A stretch of 64,000 nt of DNA from Prosapia bicincta (taxonomy: Eukaryota > Arthropoda > Insecta > Hemiptera > Cercopidae), in contig JBAIZL010000005.1 of the NCBI GenBank assembly GCA_036971475.1, positions 245,628,323 to 245,692,322 on the forward strand. The letters run 5' to 3'. Under the pieces are notes generated by a model. It had not been told where the DNA came from and made no database searches. It saw only the letters and a list, made by a program, of their open reading frames with translations. A program made the position numbers and the translations under genes. How positions within the stretch are numbered: the stretch's first letter is position 1; every line of letters starts with the position of its first letter. Positions 1 through 12,169 of this stretch are shown here, piece after piece.

Positions 1-1788
<1,788 letters not shown>

Positions 1789-1935
1789 AACCGACTTCAA
1801 AAAAGGAGGAGGCTCTGTATTCGGTCCGTATGTTTTGTTTCTGTTTGTTCCTCAATAGCTTTAGAAGTAATTAACCGATCGAAGTCATTTTTTTGTAACC
1901 TTCCCGGTGGTCCCATTATAGTTACATAACAATCC
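1789..1935. repeat. Dispersed insect repeat head (CCGACTTCAAAAAAGGAGG)
   Basis: The motif AACCGACTTCAAAAAAGGAG followed by GAGGCTCTGTATTCGG is, from memory, a frequent signature in dispersed insect repeats. The same ACCGACTTCAAAAAA word recurs at 3018 and, inverted, near 3641, so this is probably the end of a related non-autonomous transposon. The other end of this copy was not identified. Confidence 0.35.
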
Positions 1936-2613
1936 GTTTAATTTGGAGACAATTATACGCTTTTTTAAATTTGAAAAAAATGTTTGAGGGAGAACTAAAT
2001 TTTTTTAAATAAGGATTATGAATTATAAGATAATTAATAAGCAAAATAAATAATCATAACATTTATTTTATATAGTAATCTACCACACATAAAAATAATA
2101 TAGACAAAATTAGTATAAAACGAATGAGTTTTTATTTCTTGCTTGATAAAGCTGCTTAGAATGAACATCATCGGACAATAATGAATGAATTTTCATCATT
2201 AAAAAGCGCCTTCTTCGATGTTCTACTTATATTGATATGTAACAATATAACTCGAATGAGATTAGCTAATATAAATAGAGGCTACTGAAAATCTTATTTA
2301 GTTCATTTACCATAATCAACATAATCAATAATCTTCAGGTGAAAACCCAATTATCTCACTAAATATCAAGAGATAAATTCATTAGGGTACATATAACTTT
2401 ACTATCTATTTTAACTTTTTTTATTAATATTTTATGTGTTCAAAATGTTTTTCTGTTCATTATTAAAGACAGCATTATTAAATATTTACCTGCGATATTG
2501 CAATAAATGATTATTAACACGTTTTTAAACTGAAATGAAAAAAATTCCAAGATGAGAAATAATATGTACGATTTTAGGAAAATTCGTCAAGGGAATTTCA
2601 AACATAAATTACT
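1936..2613. other. AT-rich non-coding, nothing seen
   Basis: No open frame of note and no obvious repeat. It may be the interior of the degraded transposon that starts at 1789. Confidence 0.5.
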
Positions 2614-2715
2614 CAATACCACAAAAATAATCAAAAATAACAAATAAGACAAGTTACTTAAGATATCTTAAGTAACTTGTCTTATTTGTTATTTTTGATT
2701 ATTTTTGTGGTATTG
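2614..2715. repeat. Perfect 102-bp palindrome
   Basis: Two 51-base arms meet with no spacer at 2664/2665 (centre CTTAAGATATCTTAAG). Every base from CAATACC at 2614 to GGTATTG at 2715 pairs. It can extrude as a cruciform or, if transcribed, form a long perfect hairpin. It may be the core of a small fold-back element; no flanking duplication was identified. Confidence 0.95.
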
Positions 2716-3013
2716 GGGTTCTTTTCAATATTTTTATTGTAATATATTGTACCACTGTGCTCTTGATATTGTGTATAAATTACTCAATGTATTCGTCTGA
2801 CAAACTGATATGTTTATCGTATTCTTCAAAGGCGTATCAATTATTTGAAAAAACGATCAAACAATATGATTAGAGGATACACATCGAAAACTTGTGTGGA
2901 TAAATATTGGCAACTTTGCCAACATAATCAACAGCATGGGACGAAATTCGATTATAATGTAAATATAAATTAAAGATCATATCTCTAAAAACGAAGAAAT
3001 AGATTTTTTTCAA

Positions 3014-3766
3014 CAGAACCGACTTCAAAAAAAGAACCCGATGTATAACATTTACTCACTAAAAAGTAAATAATAATTTTCTTTTAGCGAAAACATAATT
3101 TATCATAAGCTTATTGTTTACGAAATGTTGAAGTCGGCGTCGCAATCATGCCTCCTATTTGCTAATCCATCAAGTCTGTTCCAAACCTTTCCGAAACAAT
3201 CAACTTTTTGATTGTTTGATTTCCTATGACTAGTTATAGCAAACCACAGAGTCTTTCTATGAGACGAAACTAACATGTATTCGATATTATGATAATATGC
3301 GGGACGATAATTGTTCTCGGCAAAAATCATACAATATGTGATTGCATATTTTCCGTTCAGATATACAGATTGCGGACAATTCAACCTTCTTTGAATGCTT
3401 TACACGGATTCTGATTACTGTAGATGCTTAAAAAAGTACGATATCATATCTCCTTAGTCCTTTTGTATCATAAATTTAATAAATTTCTTATACTGTATCT
3501 ATAAAATAAGTGTATGGAAGAAATTATTGAATAGCCTGTGTGTGTATCATAATTAGTTAACCTACATGGCAAGGGGCATGATGTAAAATCCCTTTATTTG
3601 TTAGTACGGTAAATATGAGTCCAAGTATGGAATTCGGCGCCGACTTCAAAATTTTGTGGGTAATTAAGCTTATGATAAATTATGTTTTCGCTATAAGAAA
3701 ATTATTTTTTTTACTTTTTAGTAAGTAAAAATTATGCTTTGGGCTCTTTTTTTGACGTAGGTTCTG
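3014..3766. mobile_element. Fold-back (MITE-like) element with ~127-bp inverted ends
   Basis: The left arm 3014-3139 (CAGAACCGACTTCAAAAAAA to TTGAAGTCGGCG) is an imperfect inverted copy of the right arm 3638-3766 (CGCCGACTTCAA to GTTCTG). Shared inner words include GCGAAAACATAATTTATCAT. The interior holds an 88-codon open frame on the minus strand (3118-3384). No clear target duplication was found, so superfamily is unknown. Confidence 0.7.
3118..3384 (-). CDS. Hypothetical 88-aa ORF inside fold-back element
   Basis: I do not recognise this protein. Its composition looks protein-like rather than AT-biased filler: it has several Cys/Trp/His and a charged C-terminus (NRRHDCDADFNIS). It reads from a Met inside the element interior and its last codons run into the left inverted arm. 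It could be a residue of the coding region of the autonomous parent, or chance. No promoter was judged convincing. Confidence 0.25.
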   Translation of the reverse strand: MNCPQSVYLNGKYAITYCMIFAENNYRPAYYHNIEYMLVSSHRKTLWFAITSHRKSNNQKVDCFGKVWNRLDGLANRRHDCDADFNIS

Positions 3767-4059
3767 TTTCTTTTTTTTAAACTGCATTCAGAATAAATTT
3801 AGGTACTTGCCATTTAAAATCGTTTTATGACTTTTACAGCTTCTAAATAGACGTGTAGTTTGGTTACAATAGTTAAACTGTACCTGAAGTTTGCATATCT
3901 TCCAAACCTCTGGCATTGGTAATAAAGCCATTTTACGCAAAGTTTGTGCAGAGCAGGGCCGCTCCACCTCTTGTATGGATGTCTAATTGTTAACTAGAGA
4001 GCATTTTGCTGGCTACAGACTAGTATAGTATACGTTATTGTTAATAGTAGGTCTATTTA

Positions 4060-4275
4060 TTATATTATTATTGTCATTATTGTTATTATTATTGTTTTTA
4101 TTACCATCTCTATTATTGTTATTATTATTGTTGTTGTTATTAGTACTATTATTAATCATCTAGTTATTATTGTTGTTGTTTTTCATCTTCTTCTTCTTCC
4201 TCTTATTTTTAGTATCTTCATTGTTGCTGCTGTTGTTGTTCTCGTTATTATTATTATTATTATTAGTAGTAGTAA
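4060..4275. repeat. Degenerate (TTA/TTG)n trinucleotide tract
   Basis: TTATTATTGTTATTATTA-type trinucleotide repeats with TTG, TTC and GTA variants over about 215 bases. Confidence 0.85.
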
Positions 4276-6635
4276 ACGAACTTAGAAGTTATTTATCAAT
4301 CCCTTTAGATTATTCAGATTATTCTGTCTAACTCCATGCTATAGTATTATAAATATAGTAATCAAATTTTATCAATTTAAATTGAGTACAAATATACAAG
4401 CATTAAAAATACCTATTGACTATCTGAATTCTTTAAAGATAGAAAGCTTCTGATGCCTGGTTTATTATGGAGATGTACTAACAATGTTAGTAGCTGTTCC
4501 AAACATACTACAATCTATCAATATTAGCAGATCTTGTCTAATATATATTTACTAATGTGTGATATTGTTTTTTTCAAACATTTAAACACACAAAAACGGG
4601 TACCCAAATGGGCTATTTTAAGGACTTGGTGGGTCTGATATGACCCGCAGGTTATAGTTTGACCGGCGCTGGTGTTGAGCATGTTACCACAAGTTGTTGG
4701 TTAACGTAAGAAGGCCTGCAATTGACAAATCATTGAAATCATAGACTATTGAAAATGAAGCATCAATATCGCTTGTCCTGGCTTTACATGTGTAAATGGG
4801 GTGGCTGGAATGGGCTCCAAACCTTATCAGCTGCGACTCTGATAAAGTAAGCCCGTGCTAACATAAGTATTGAGAAAATACTTGCATAACACATACCCAG
4901 TAGGAGATATATAACGAACCTGGGTCGTATCAAAACGAAAGATTTGGGAAGAAAGAATCTCACAAGTATCTTTTTGAGCAAAATATTTACCATTTTTCTA
5001 TAGTTTAATTTAATCCCATTCAGTTTTAATTTTAATCTTATTAATAAGAAATATCTAATCAACCCTGACACCCCATGGATTCACCAACTGGTACACCCAC
5101 ATAACTCCTATAACAATACTCTGAGACGTTTATAAACAAACATCTGAGTCTAGTATTAACACAATAGCGTTTTTATTTCAAGGGCCACTTAACCTGGTGA
5201 CGGAAAAACAGTTTATAGTCTCGAGATACTGGTTAATTATCAAAAAGGAAGGCATCTCACTCTGCGAGATATTACTTCTGTATGGTCTACTATCCTTCTA
5301 AACTGCTGGCACCAAGCCTCGATCTCCTAGTCCATGACACAACCTTCTTACCTTCCAATGTGCCTTCCATTTAAGTTATACAGAGTAGGCCTAGAGGGTC
5401 TGGTACTCATCGAACTGGTCACCTACCGCTACAAACAAACGAACAGTTCACTGAACTCGGGTCATGCCACTTGATTGCCGGGACACGGCAGATAATTGGC
5501 TCTGCAAAAACTCCAGCCGTTATGTAGTTGAAGGGTGCTGGAATGATAGGGCTTCAAATTGAAAGCCGAGGAAGGCAAGTGCGTGGAAATATTTTTTAAA
5601 TTTGTGATGTGTAGATATTTAAGCCGGGTGGTCCCCGAATTTAAAATATATGATCGGAGTATAAAAAAAATAGTTATTAGACCTACAAAACTGCTTGAAC
5701 TTCATAACTTTAAAAAACATATATTTTAATGAAATTTATAGGCTACTATGTTTACAATTATAAATGGAGTACTTTAAATTATTAAAATACTGTTACAAAA
5801 TAACAAATCGTTTTTGGTTACCTTCTTCCATATTTAATACATTTATCTATGCTAAAAGTGTCAATATTGTTCATTTCATTTTTCTATATTATATAAATAC
5901 GTATTGATAACAAACAATGCTGTTTTTAATACTCGAAGCGTATTTATTTATACTTACTCGTACAATGCCCAAACTCATAGATCTATTTGCAATACCTATT
6001 TCCCAATTCACAAGCTTTATATGAAATATAAAAACACACGTGTTAGTTGGGCAAAACACTAGTTGTCTTTGACACGAACTAAATTCGACCTTGACTTTTA
6101 ACTACTTTAATTACAATAATTATTGCTATATGGCGACATTGATGCTGAAAAAATTGAAGTCATCAGAATTAAATGACAGTGTTTAAAGGAAACTTGTCAT
6201 AGGATTATTTCCTGAAGAGGCGTCATTTGTAGAGACAATAGGATGATTGCCTGTTTAAAGCGAAACCTAAAATATAAACGTCTGCCTGAACTTTAAGTTC
6301 ATGATGTCATCGCTAATGTTTACCCGAAGAATATTTCCTATTCGTTAACGTAAACAGTCGATTTAGCATGTTGTGGACTTCAAATTTGATAGAAATAATA
6401 AACCCTAAATCTGGCGAGGCAAGACTTTCTGTTAAATATGTGGCAGCGAGTTATTTACTTAGGATGATGCATTTATTCACGATAATTCAATTTATTTATT
6501 TGAAAGTTAGTTAAAGTTACGTACAATTATCAGAAAAACCATGGTTATGTAAATAATGGTTTCTGGAAATAGATTTTTCCTGTCTCAAAAAAGATTGGCA
6601 ACATGTGTATTCTTAATCCTTACTGAAAAAGCCGT
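4276..6635. other. Intergenic, no gene supported
   Basis: Around 4600-5600 the DNA is visibly less AT-rich and may be an old transposon. A 95-codon minus-strand frame (4784-5071) has no recognisable domain and was not called. The remainder is AT-rich without structure I can support. Confidence 0.4.
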
Positions 6636-6789
6636 GAGTAGATTATTTATGTTGGGACAATATATTTTTCTGTTATGAAGTATTTTTGAAAGGTCCTGTC
6701 TGACTGTCAGTCGAGTAGATTATTTATGTTGGGACAATATATTTTTCTGTTATGAAGTATTTTTGAAAGGTCCTGTCTGACTGTCAGTC
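6636..6789. repeat. 77-bp perfect tandem duplication
   Basis: Copies 6636-6712 and 6713-6789 (GAGTAGATTATTTATG to CTGACTGTCAGTC) follow head to tail without visible differences. Confidence 0.95.
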
Positions 6790-7346
6790 AAGGTAAAATT
6801 CCGTCTGATAAAGAGGTTTATCAGTGACATCCTGTTTACTTTAAACCAAACATCTATACACATTTTGAAATAACCGAGGAATGAAAGGTTTGTTCAAACA
6901 TCTCGTTTTTTATCCTGTCGTAGTGAGAAGCGTTGCCTTCTTGTGTGGGTTAGAGTTCCCGTAAGATTTATCGCGATTGCGAAATAAGTTGTAAATATCG
7001 ACTTTTTAATTAATTCAACTTGATTACTAAAACTCTCATTTATTGTAAGGCCTGCAATAACTGAAACGTTACTCCAATACTCTGCCAGCTAAGGGATGTT
7101 GTAGTGACGTATGTCTGCAAGATTTAAGGTTAACCTAACATAGGAACAAAAATAATGACCGAAGATTCGTTTCTTCAGCGCTAATTTATCCATTAAGAAC
7201 AACTTTTCCACAAGAGGCATATATATTTCCTAACTAGGCACAAAATAAGAATGAATGGCAGGAAGTACAGTAATTGTTTTTTTATAATAAAAATTATTAA
7301 ATTAATTTTTTACAAATACTGTTTATAAAAAATTTTAATGAAGATG

Positions 7347-7348
<2 letters not shown>
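6790..7348. other. Intergenic, nothing seen
   Basis: AT-rich DNA with no supportable open frame or repeat. Confidence 0.5.

Positions 7349-7391
<43 letters not shown>
7349..7391. repeat. (CA)n microsatellite
   Basis: Uninterrupted CA repeat of about 43 bases. Confidence 0.97.
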
Positions 7392-7394
<3 letters not shown>

Positions 7395-7489
7395 AATAAA
7401 GCTCAACTCCCGCACCAGATAGAATACAAAATAAAATGAAATCCCGAAAAATGTGTCAGAAGTGTAACCGTAGATGATACTACTAACTG

Positions 7490-9130
7490 CTTTTAATGCT
7501 TGTTTAGGTAAAGGAAAATTTTACAAAAGTTGGTGCTGCTAAGGAAAGGTAATAAACCGCTTGACAAACCTTCACCGTACAAACCCCTATATCTAATAAA
7601 TACTATGGGAAAATTACTGGAGGGACTCATTCTAAAAAGAGGAAGGTTCAGATTGCTTGTCAGACATTCAAGTTGGATTCCGAAAAGGAAAGTCCGCAAC
7701 TGATGCAATAAAACCGATCATTGAATTAGGCACTAAACGCAATATTAGGACGAGAGGTGAAAAAGGATTTTGCGCTTAGATCGCCATAGATGCAAAGAAT
7801 GCCTTCAATTCGGCAAGGTGGAGCGATATTCTTAATGCACTACAGAAGAATAAATAATGTTCTGTCTGAAATGTTTGACGACTACCTTAGCGAAAGAACA
7901 GTGTTATTCAAAGGTGGCACTCTTACACTTGTCTTCAATATGGAAGGAGCAGCGTCTCAAGATTCAAAAATCTATCCTCGTTTGTGAAACGAGAGGTATG
8001 ACGGGCTTCTACTAATGGATCTTCCGGACACAGATATAGTGGGTTATGTAAATGAAGCCATAATTGTTTGTGCGGCACCTAAAGCAGCTGTACTAGAAGA
8101 GGGAGCAAATTTTGCCTTAAATCGGGTACAAAATTGGCTTGAAAGTCGTGGCTTAAAGATGGCTATAGAAAAAACAGAAGCTTTGTTAGTAACGGATAGA
8201 AGAGTTTTTGTGACGCCTGTGTTGCAAATAGCTGATTCACAAATCCAGTGGAAAAATGAACAAAAATATCTGGGGGTTTAACCCTAGACAGGAAACTAAA
8301 ATTTTCAAACCACATACTTAAATCTTGCGAGCGGAAAAACTGTCCTGCTGAAATCTGTGCAAACTGATCTCTAATATTGGGGGATCGAAGGAGTGTAAGA
8401 GGAAACTGATATCTTCGGTGCATTCACAACTCCTATATGCGGCACCCATATGGGCTCCTGCAGTGGAAAACTCACACCTAAAATAGTTTCAGTACAGAGA
8501 GGTAGCGCACTACGAATAGTTTCTGCATTCAAAACGGTATCTGATAGCGCGGTGCTAGTACTTGCCAGAACCCCACCAATATATATATATATTGGCTAAA
8601 GAAAAGCGAGAAATATACGAGCAACTAAGCGGTATTAAAGACGCGCAGAACGAAGAAGAAAGTAAACGTGCAAAGAAAATAACTAAGCAATCTGCTAGAG
8701 GACGCCTATTGGAGCGCTGGCAATCGGAGTGGAATGACTCCGGCACTGGCAGATGGACATACTGCTTGATTCCCTGTCTAAAAGCATGGATGGAAAGAGG
8801 GCATGGGGAAGTGAACTACAATCTCACACAAACGCTTACTGGACACGGATGTTTTGGTGAGTTCGTTCATAGATTTAAATTACGTGACACAGCTCAATGT
8901 GAGTTCTGCGAAAGCTTAAACGATGACGCGAGTCATATATTGTTCTACTGTGAGTATTGGAACGAAAAGCGACAACAAATAAATGCCTATCTGGGCATTA
9001 CCATTAATACCCAAAACGATATCCACTAGAAAGTGATAATAAATGGAATTACATAGTAAGTTTCATAGTGATTGTTATGTTAGAAAAAAATTGAAGAATA
9101 AGAAGCCAAACGATCACGTAAATTATACAA
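7490..9130 (+). pseudogene. R1/Jockey-type LINE relic: reverse transcriptase to C-terminus
   Basis: Fragments in all three plus frames, in the right order, match an R1-like non-LTR ORF2. They are KPLDKPSPYKPLYLINTMGK (RT fingers), VGFRKGKSATDAI, IDAKNAFNSARWSDILNAL, then YVNEAIIVCA where an active element has a Y-A-D-D box. Next come YLGV, YAAPIWAP and finally the longest frame 8562-9029 with the C-terminal cysteine/histidine segment CEFCESLNDDASHILFYC. After 9029 another frame continues with WNYIVSFIVIVML to about 9130. Multiple frameshifts and stops, plus the altered catalytic box, make it dead. The 5' part including the endonuclease is absent, the usual result of incomplete reverse transcription. 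Exact clade is from memory of motifs only. Confidence 0.85.
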
Positions 9131-10024
9131 ACGTTTTGACAAGTTGAAACAGCATTTGCTGTTGGCCATGTGGCAGCCTGAAGTAATGCCTGACGGTGAT
9201 CCCAGGGGACGACAAAGAGTAGTTGAAAGAAGTTCGAGTTGAAGGTTTTTGGTTTTTACTACAGTTAGAGTCTGTAGTCATGAAGTAATGTTGGATAGCC
9301 AAAATGGGCCTTCATGTTATGAGGATTTTTTGCTGTTGCAGAGTTTGTAAAATCAAAGATCAAATCCCCTTTGTTTCCTCAAACAAAACACACACACAAT
9401 TTTTGGATTTTAGCTTTAAACCTCTCTTCAAAATTTTCTCCACCTCAACACACAGTGTGAAAAACGTATACACAAAACAAAAATGAAATTATGAAAACAT
9501 TATAAATTTCTGCTAGGTTCTATATTCATATTTTGTTTAGTGTAATCTTTTGTTTATATTATCTTCCATTTATAAATTGTCACAACTTTTGTTGACGCGT
9601 ATTTTAAGAGCCTCCATCTGTCAGAACGTTCTATAAACTTTCTGCGTGAGTTCATAAGACAGAACTTTCTGATTGAAAGACGTTCTCCAAAACGTGCGAT
9701 CAAAAGTCAATGTGACAATGCCAGGACTGTGTCACTCAAAATTTTACAAAATTTAAAGTTACTTGTAGGTACAATATTTTACAAATCACGGTTATATCAA
9801 GTACAGATAGAAAAGGTAATCAGGAAAACAAAGGAGATTTTAAAAGAAGTATCCGGCAGAATAGTTTCGACCTTGTCAAATGCTGCTCATGGCCGTCTCG
9901 ATCGTTACTCAAAATAAAGGAACTATTTATATTTAAATGTGTTATCACGATTATTTCACTTTACCAAGATCTTTCAAGGTGAAAGAAACGAGAATATACA
10001 ATTACTGGCCTCAATTCTGTCGAC
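9131..10024. other. Intergenic, nothing seen
   Basis: No domain-bearing frame. The first 150 bases may be the 3' untranslated part of the LINE relic. Confidence 0.45.
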
Positions 10025-10121
10025 ATGACGTCATTTCGCTTATGTCAGATTAGTTATTGTTTGGTAGTAATAATTTTACTCGATGGAGTGACTATTGCAG
10101 CTGATAGTGGGTTGAATACAG
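10025..10121 (+). CDS. Candidate first coding exon with signal peptide
   Basis: An ATG at 10025 opens a frame whose first 25 residues look like a secretory signal: a short polar start, hydrophobic core YCLVVIILLDGV, and small residues TIAA before a polar segment. The frame meets a reasonable 5' splice site, ACAG|GTACT, at 10121/10122. Beyond that point the frame stays open to 10300 but turns into a second hydrophobic, less protein-like stretch. This could be the start of a secreted host protein whose later exons lie beyond the provirus, but no partner exon was found, so it may be chance. Confidence 0.25.
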
Positions 10122-10864
10122 GTACTAATCTGTCAAAATACAAATGTTTCATGTCTTTTGTTTTTCTAGTCCTCTTCACTCAACCTTCGACTCGTCATTC
10201 TTGTATGCAGGCTTACGTCAGTATTAGAGGCCGAGAAATAATTCCAAATAAGACCACTCTGTTCCATGTCTTTCTGATATTCGTAACCAAACTCTATTGA
10301 GATTGCTATGTATCAATAAATATTTAATGTAAAGTATTTAAACCCATATTTTAGGTTTATCTAATATTTTTTTAGATTATCGTGTGTCATTTTTTTAAAA
10401 TATTAATTTTCTTATATTTTGCTGAAAATAAGACAACTTCCATCTAGCAGCTTCTTTTCTGAAGGCTGTTGAAATATTTGGCTTGTTTCAGTAAACGACA
10501 TAGATTTGTAAAGTTAAAATTGTTTTGGAACCAAAGGCTTGGCGCGCTCAGGTCGGCAACAACGTACTCAACAGCCCTCCATGCTGTCGACTTCCAAATT
10601 CCATTCTAATTTTAATTTGATTATACCATACCATTTCGCTGCTGATTTTAAATAATCCAATATTTTAAATTTTACACAGAATTATAATTACTGTGTTGGG
10701 CATGTTTAATGTTGAGAACGTCTTGTACAGAATCGTTCCAAAAATAAATTGTTTTGCTTCTGTTCGAAATTTATCACCGGCTTTTGTTAATTAAATGGAG
10801 TAAACGTTTAAAACATAAAAAATTAAATAATAACGAATACTAACTCATTATCAATTTGTATTTT

Positions 10865-10985
10865 CATAAAGGTGATTCAATGACATTATCATCATCAACA
10901 GTGTGTATAACAGTAACTAAGAATTTCTATAGTTACATGCTGATGAAGATAACTTTGACATATCAAACTCGCGTGAGAAAATAAA
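10865..10985. repeat. Small fold-back repeat (GATGATGA / AACGCG family)
   Basis: AATGACATTATCATCATCA pairs imperfectly with TGATGAAGATAACTTTGACAT about 60 bases on, around a central GTAACTAAG...AGTTAC. It belongs to the fold-back family also seen at 45423, 48041, 48297, 50990 and 53363. Confidence 0.5.
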
Positions 10986-11088
10986 TTATGGATTATGGGT
11001 TGGTGTGTGTTATTAGTCTACGTATAACTCCCAAGAGAATAGCAAGGGACTTGCGATGCGCAGGAGGGAAGTTTACCTTCTAGTGGAG

Positions 11089-11092
11089 GTGG
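11089..11092. other. 4-bp target duplication of the LTR provirus, left copy (GTGG)
   Basis: GTGG directly precedes the left LTR start TGTTGTGCCCC. The same four bases follow the outer end of the right LTR at 40306-40309. Four to six bases is usual for Ty3/gypsy integrases. Confidence 0.85.
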
Positions 11093-11287
11093 TGTTGTGC
11101 CCCAATGGTTACCTGCCTTTTTTAACACCCTATATTTTCAAATATGTCATAATAGATATTTCAATTCAAAGACGCAATAACTAAATTATTTGTAATTAAG
11201 TTAAAACAATTAAAATATTATAGAAACCCATTAAGATTCCAGATAACAGAGAATGTTCTGGAAATAATTCAAGGAATGTCTGAATAC

Positions 11288-11330
11288 TATAAAACCACAG
11301 GGACACAATCACCCATTACCAATCTCAGTA
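11288..11330 (+). promoter_or_regulatory. LTR core promoter: TATA box and TCAGTA initiator
   Basis: TATAAAA at 11288-11294 is followed by TCAGTA at 11325-11330, an arthropod-type initiator. This fixes the sense orientation of the left LTR and predicts transcription start near 11327. Confidence 0.65.
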
Positions 11331-11337
11331 GATTGCT

Positions 11338-11358
11338 CGAGGAGCGTGTTGCTCCTCG
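11338..11358 (+). promoter_or_regulatory. Short perfect hairpin just after the LTR start site
   Basis: CGAGGAGC-GTGTT-GCTCCTCG forms an 8-bp stem with a 5-base loop about 11 bases after the predicted start, so it would cap both ends of the genomic RNA (R region). Function is not known; it resembles in position only the 5' leader stem-loops of other retroelements. Confidence 0.5.
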
Positions 11359-11456
11359 AATCAGAAGAGTATTGCATAATAAGAAGTTTTTGTGAAGTAG
11401 TAATTCTATTAATGTGAAGTATAGAGTTTTTGAGACGTAAGTGTATTAAAGGAAAT

Positions 11457-11462
11457 AATAAA
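11457..11462 (+). terminator. LTR polyadenylation signal AATAAA
   Basis: AATAAA about 130 bases downstream of the predicted start and 105 bases before the LTR end, consistent with the R/U5 boundary. Confidence 0.6.
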
Positions 11463-11573
11463 GTGATAAATAAGATAGAAGAAGAAGTTATTATTTTAAA
11501 TAACCTACAAATACAGGAATCACATCTCCAAAACCGTTGGGCTCTCTCAACCACTCGGCGGCCCAACATAATT

Positions 11574-11591
11574 TGGTGTCAGGTGTAAAGG
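11574..11591 (+). other. Primer-binding site (TGGTGTCAGG...)
   Basis: TGGTGTCAGG begins five bases after the LTR end. The TGG matches the CCA tail of a tRNA and TGTCAG fits the acceptor end of several Leu tRNAs. The exact primer tRNA is uncertain. Confidence 0.55.
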
Positions 11592-12169
11592 TCTTGTGAT
11601 TTGTATAAGTTGCAACATCAACAAGAAATTGGAACAGTGAGACCTGTAAGAAGTCATTGTAGGTATTATAAAATAGTTTTAATTTGTGTTTTGATTTAAA
11701 GTTCATGAAGTATTGAAGTTAAATCATTGAAGTAGATTAATAAAACGTAAAGTACTAAAGTTATTGCATAAATAAATTTTTAAGCTAGATTGCTAGTGAG
11801 TTAAAGCAATTTGAAATAATTGAGTTAAGTCAATTTGAGATGAAGTAAAACAGTTTAAAAGTAAGGAAACAAAATAAATTAATGTAATTAATGAGTTATT
11901 AAATGAAAGAAAATTTGTTTTTTTTTTAAAAAAAAAAAAAAAAGACAGAGAGAATTGAAGTTAAATTAAATAAAAGTAATTAAAAAAAAAAAAAGTAATT
12001 TTCAAATTAGTAAAGAAATGAAATATTTTGGTAATATTAAATAATTTTTAGAAATTGTGTTGTTAACAAGATCCGTTTATCTTAGTACATAATTGTATTA
12101 AGTATAACATTTTTTTGTTGTTGCACTTTGAGAGATATATTTAGAATTAAAACATATTATTGTGTCAAA
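11592..12169 (+). other. Provirus leader, non-coding
   Basis: AT- and A-rich leader with poly-A/poly-T runs near 11930 and 11985. No gene. The 5' splice site for the env message should lie here or early in gag but was not pinned down. Confidence 0.6.

Larger units (their letters stand above)
11093..11568 (+). repeat. 5' LTR (sense orientation, 476 bp)
   Basis: Starts TGTTGTGCCCC, ends GGCCCAACA. It contains the intact pre-insertion site of the nested element (AATGTG at 11411-11416, reverse complement of CACATT). It appears identical to the reverse complement of 19761-19918 plus 39988-40305, which also sum to 476 bases. Confidence 0.95.

Noticed and set aside
4784..5071. 95-codon minus-strand frame with hydrophobic middle
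   Set aside because: No recognisable domain; basic/hydrophobic composition expected from AT-rich DNA. No mitochondrial or rRNA similarity could be recognised for this patch either.
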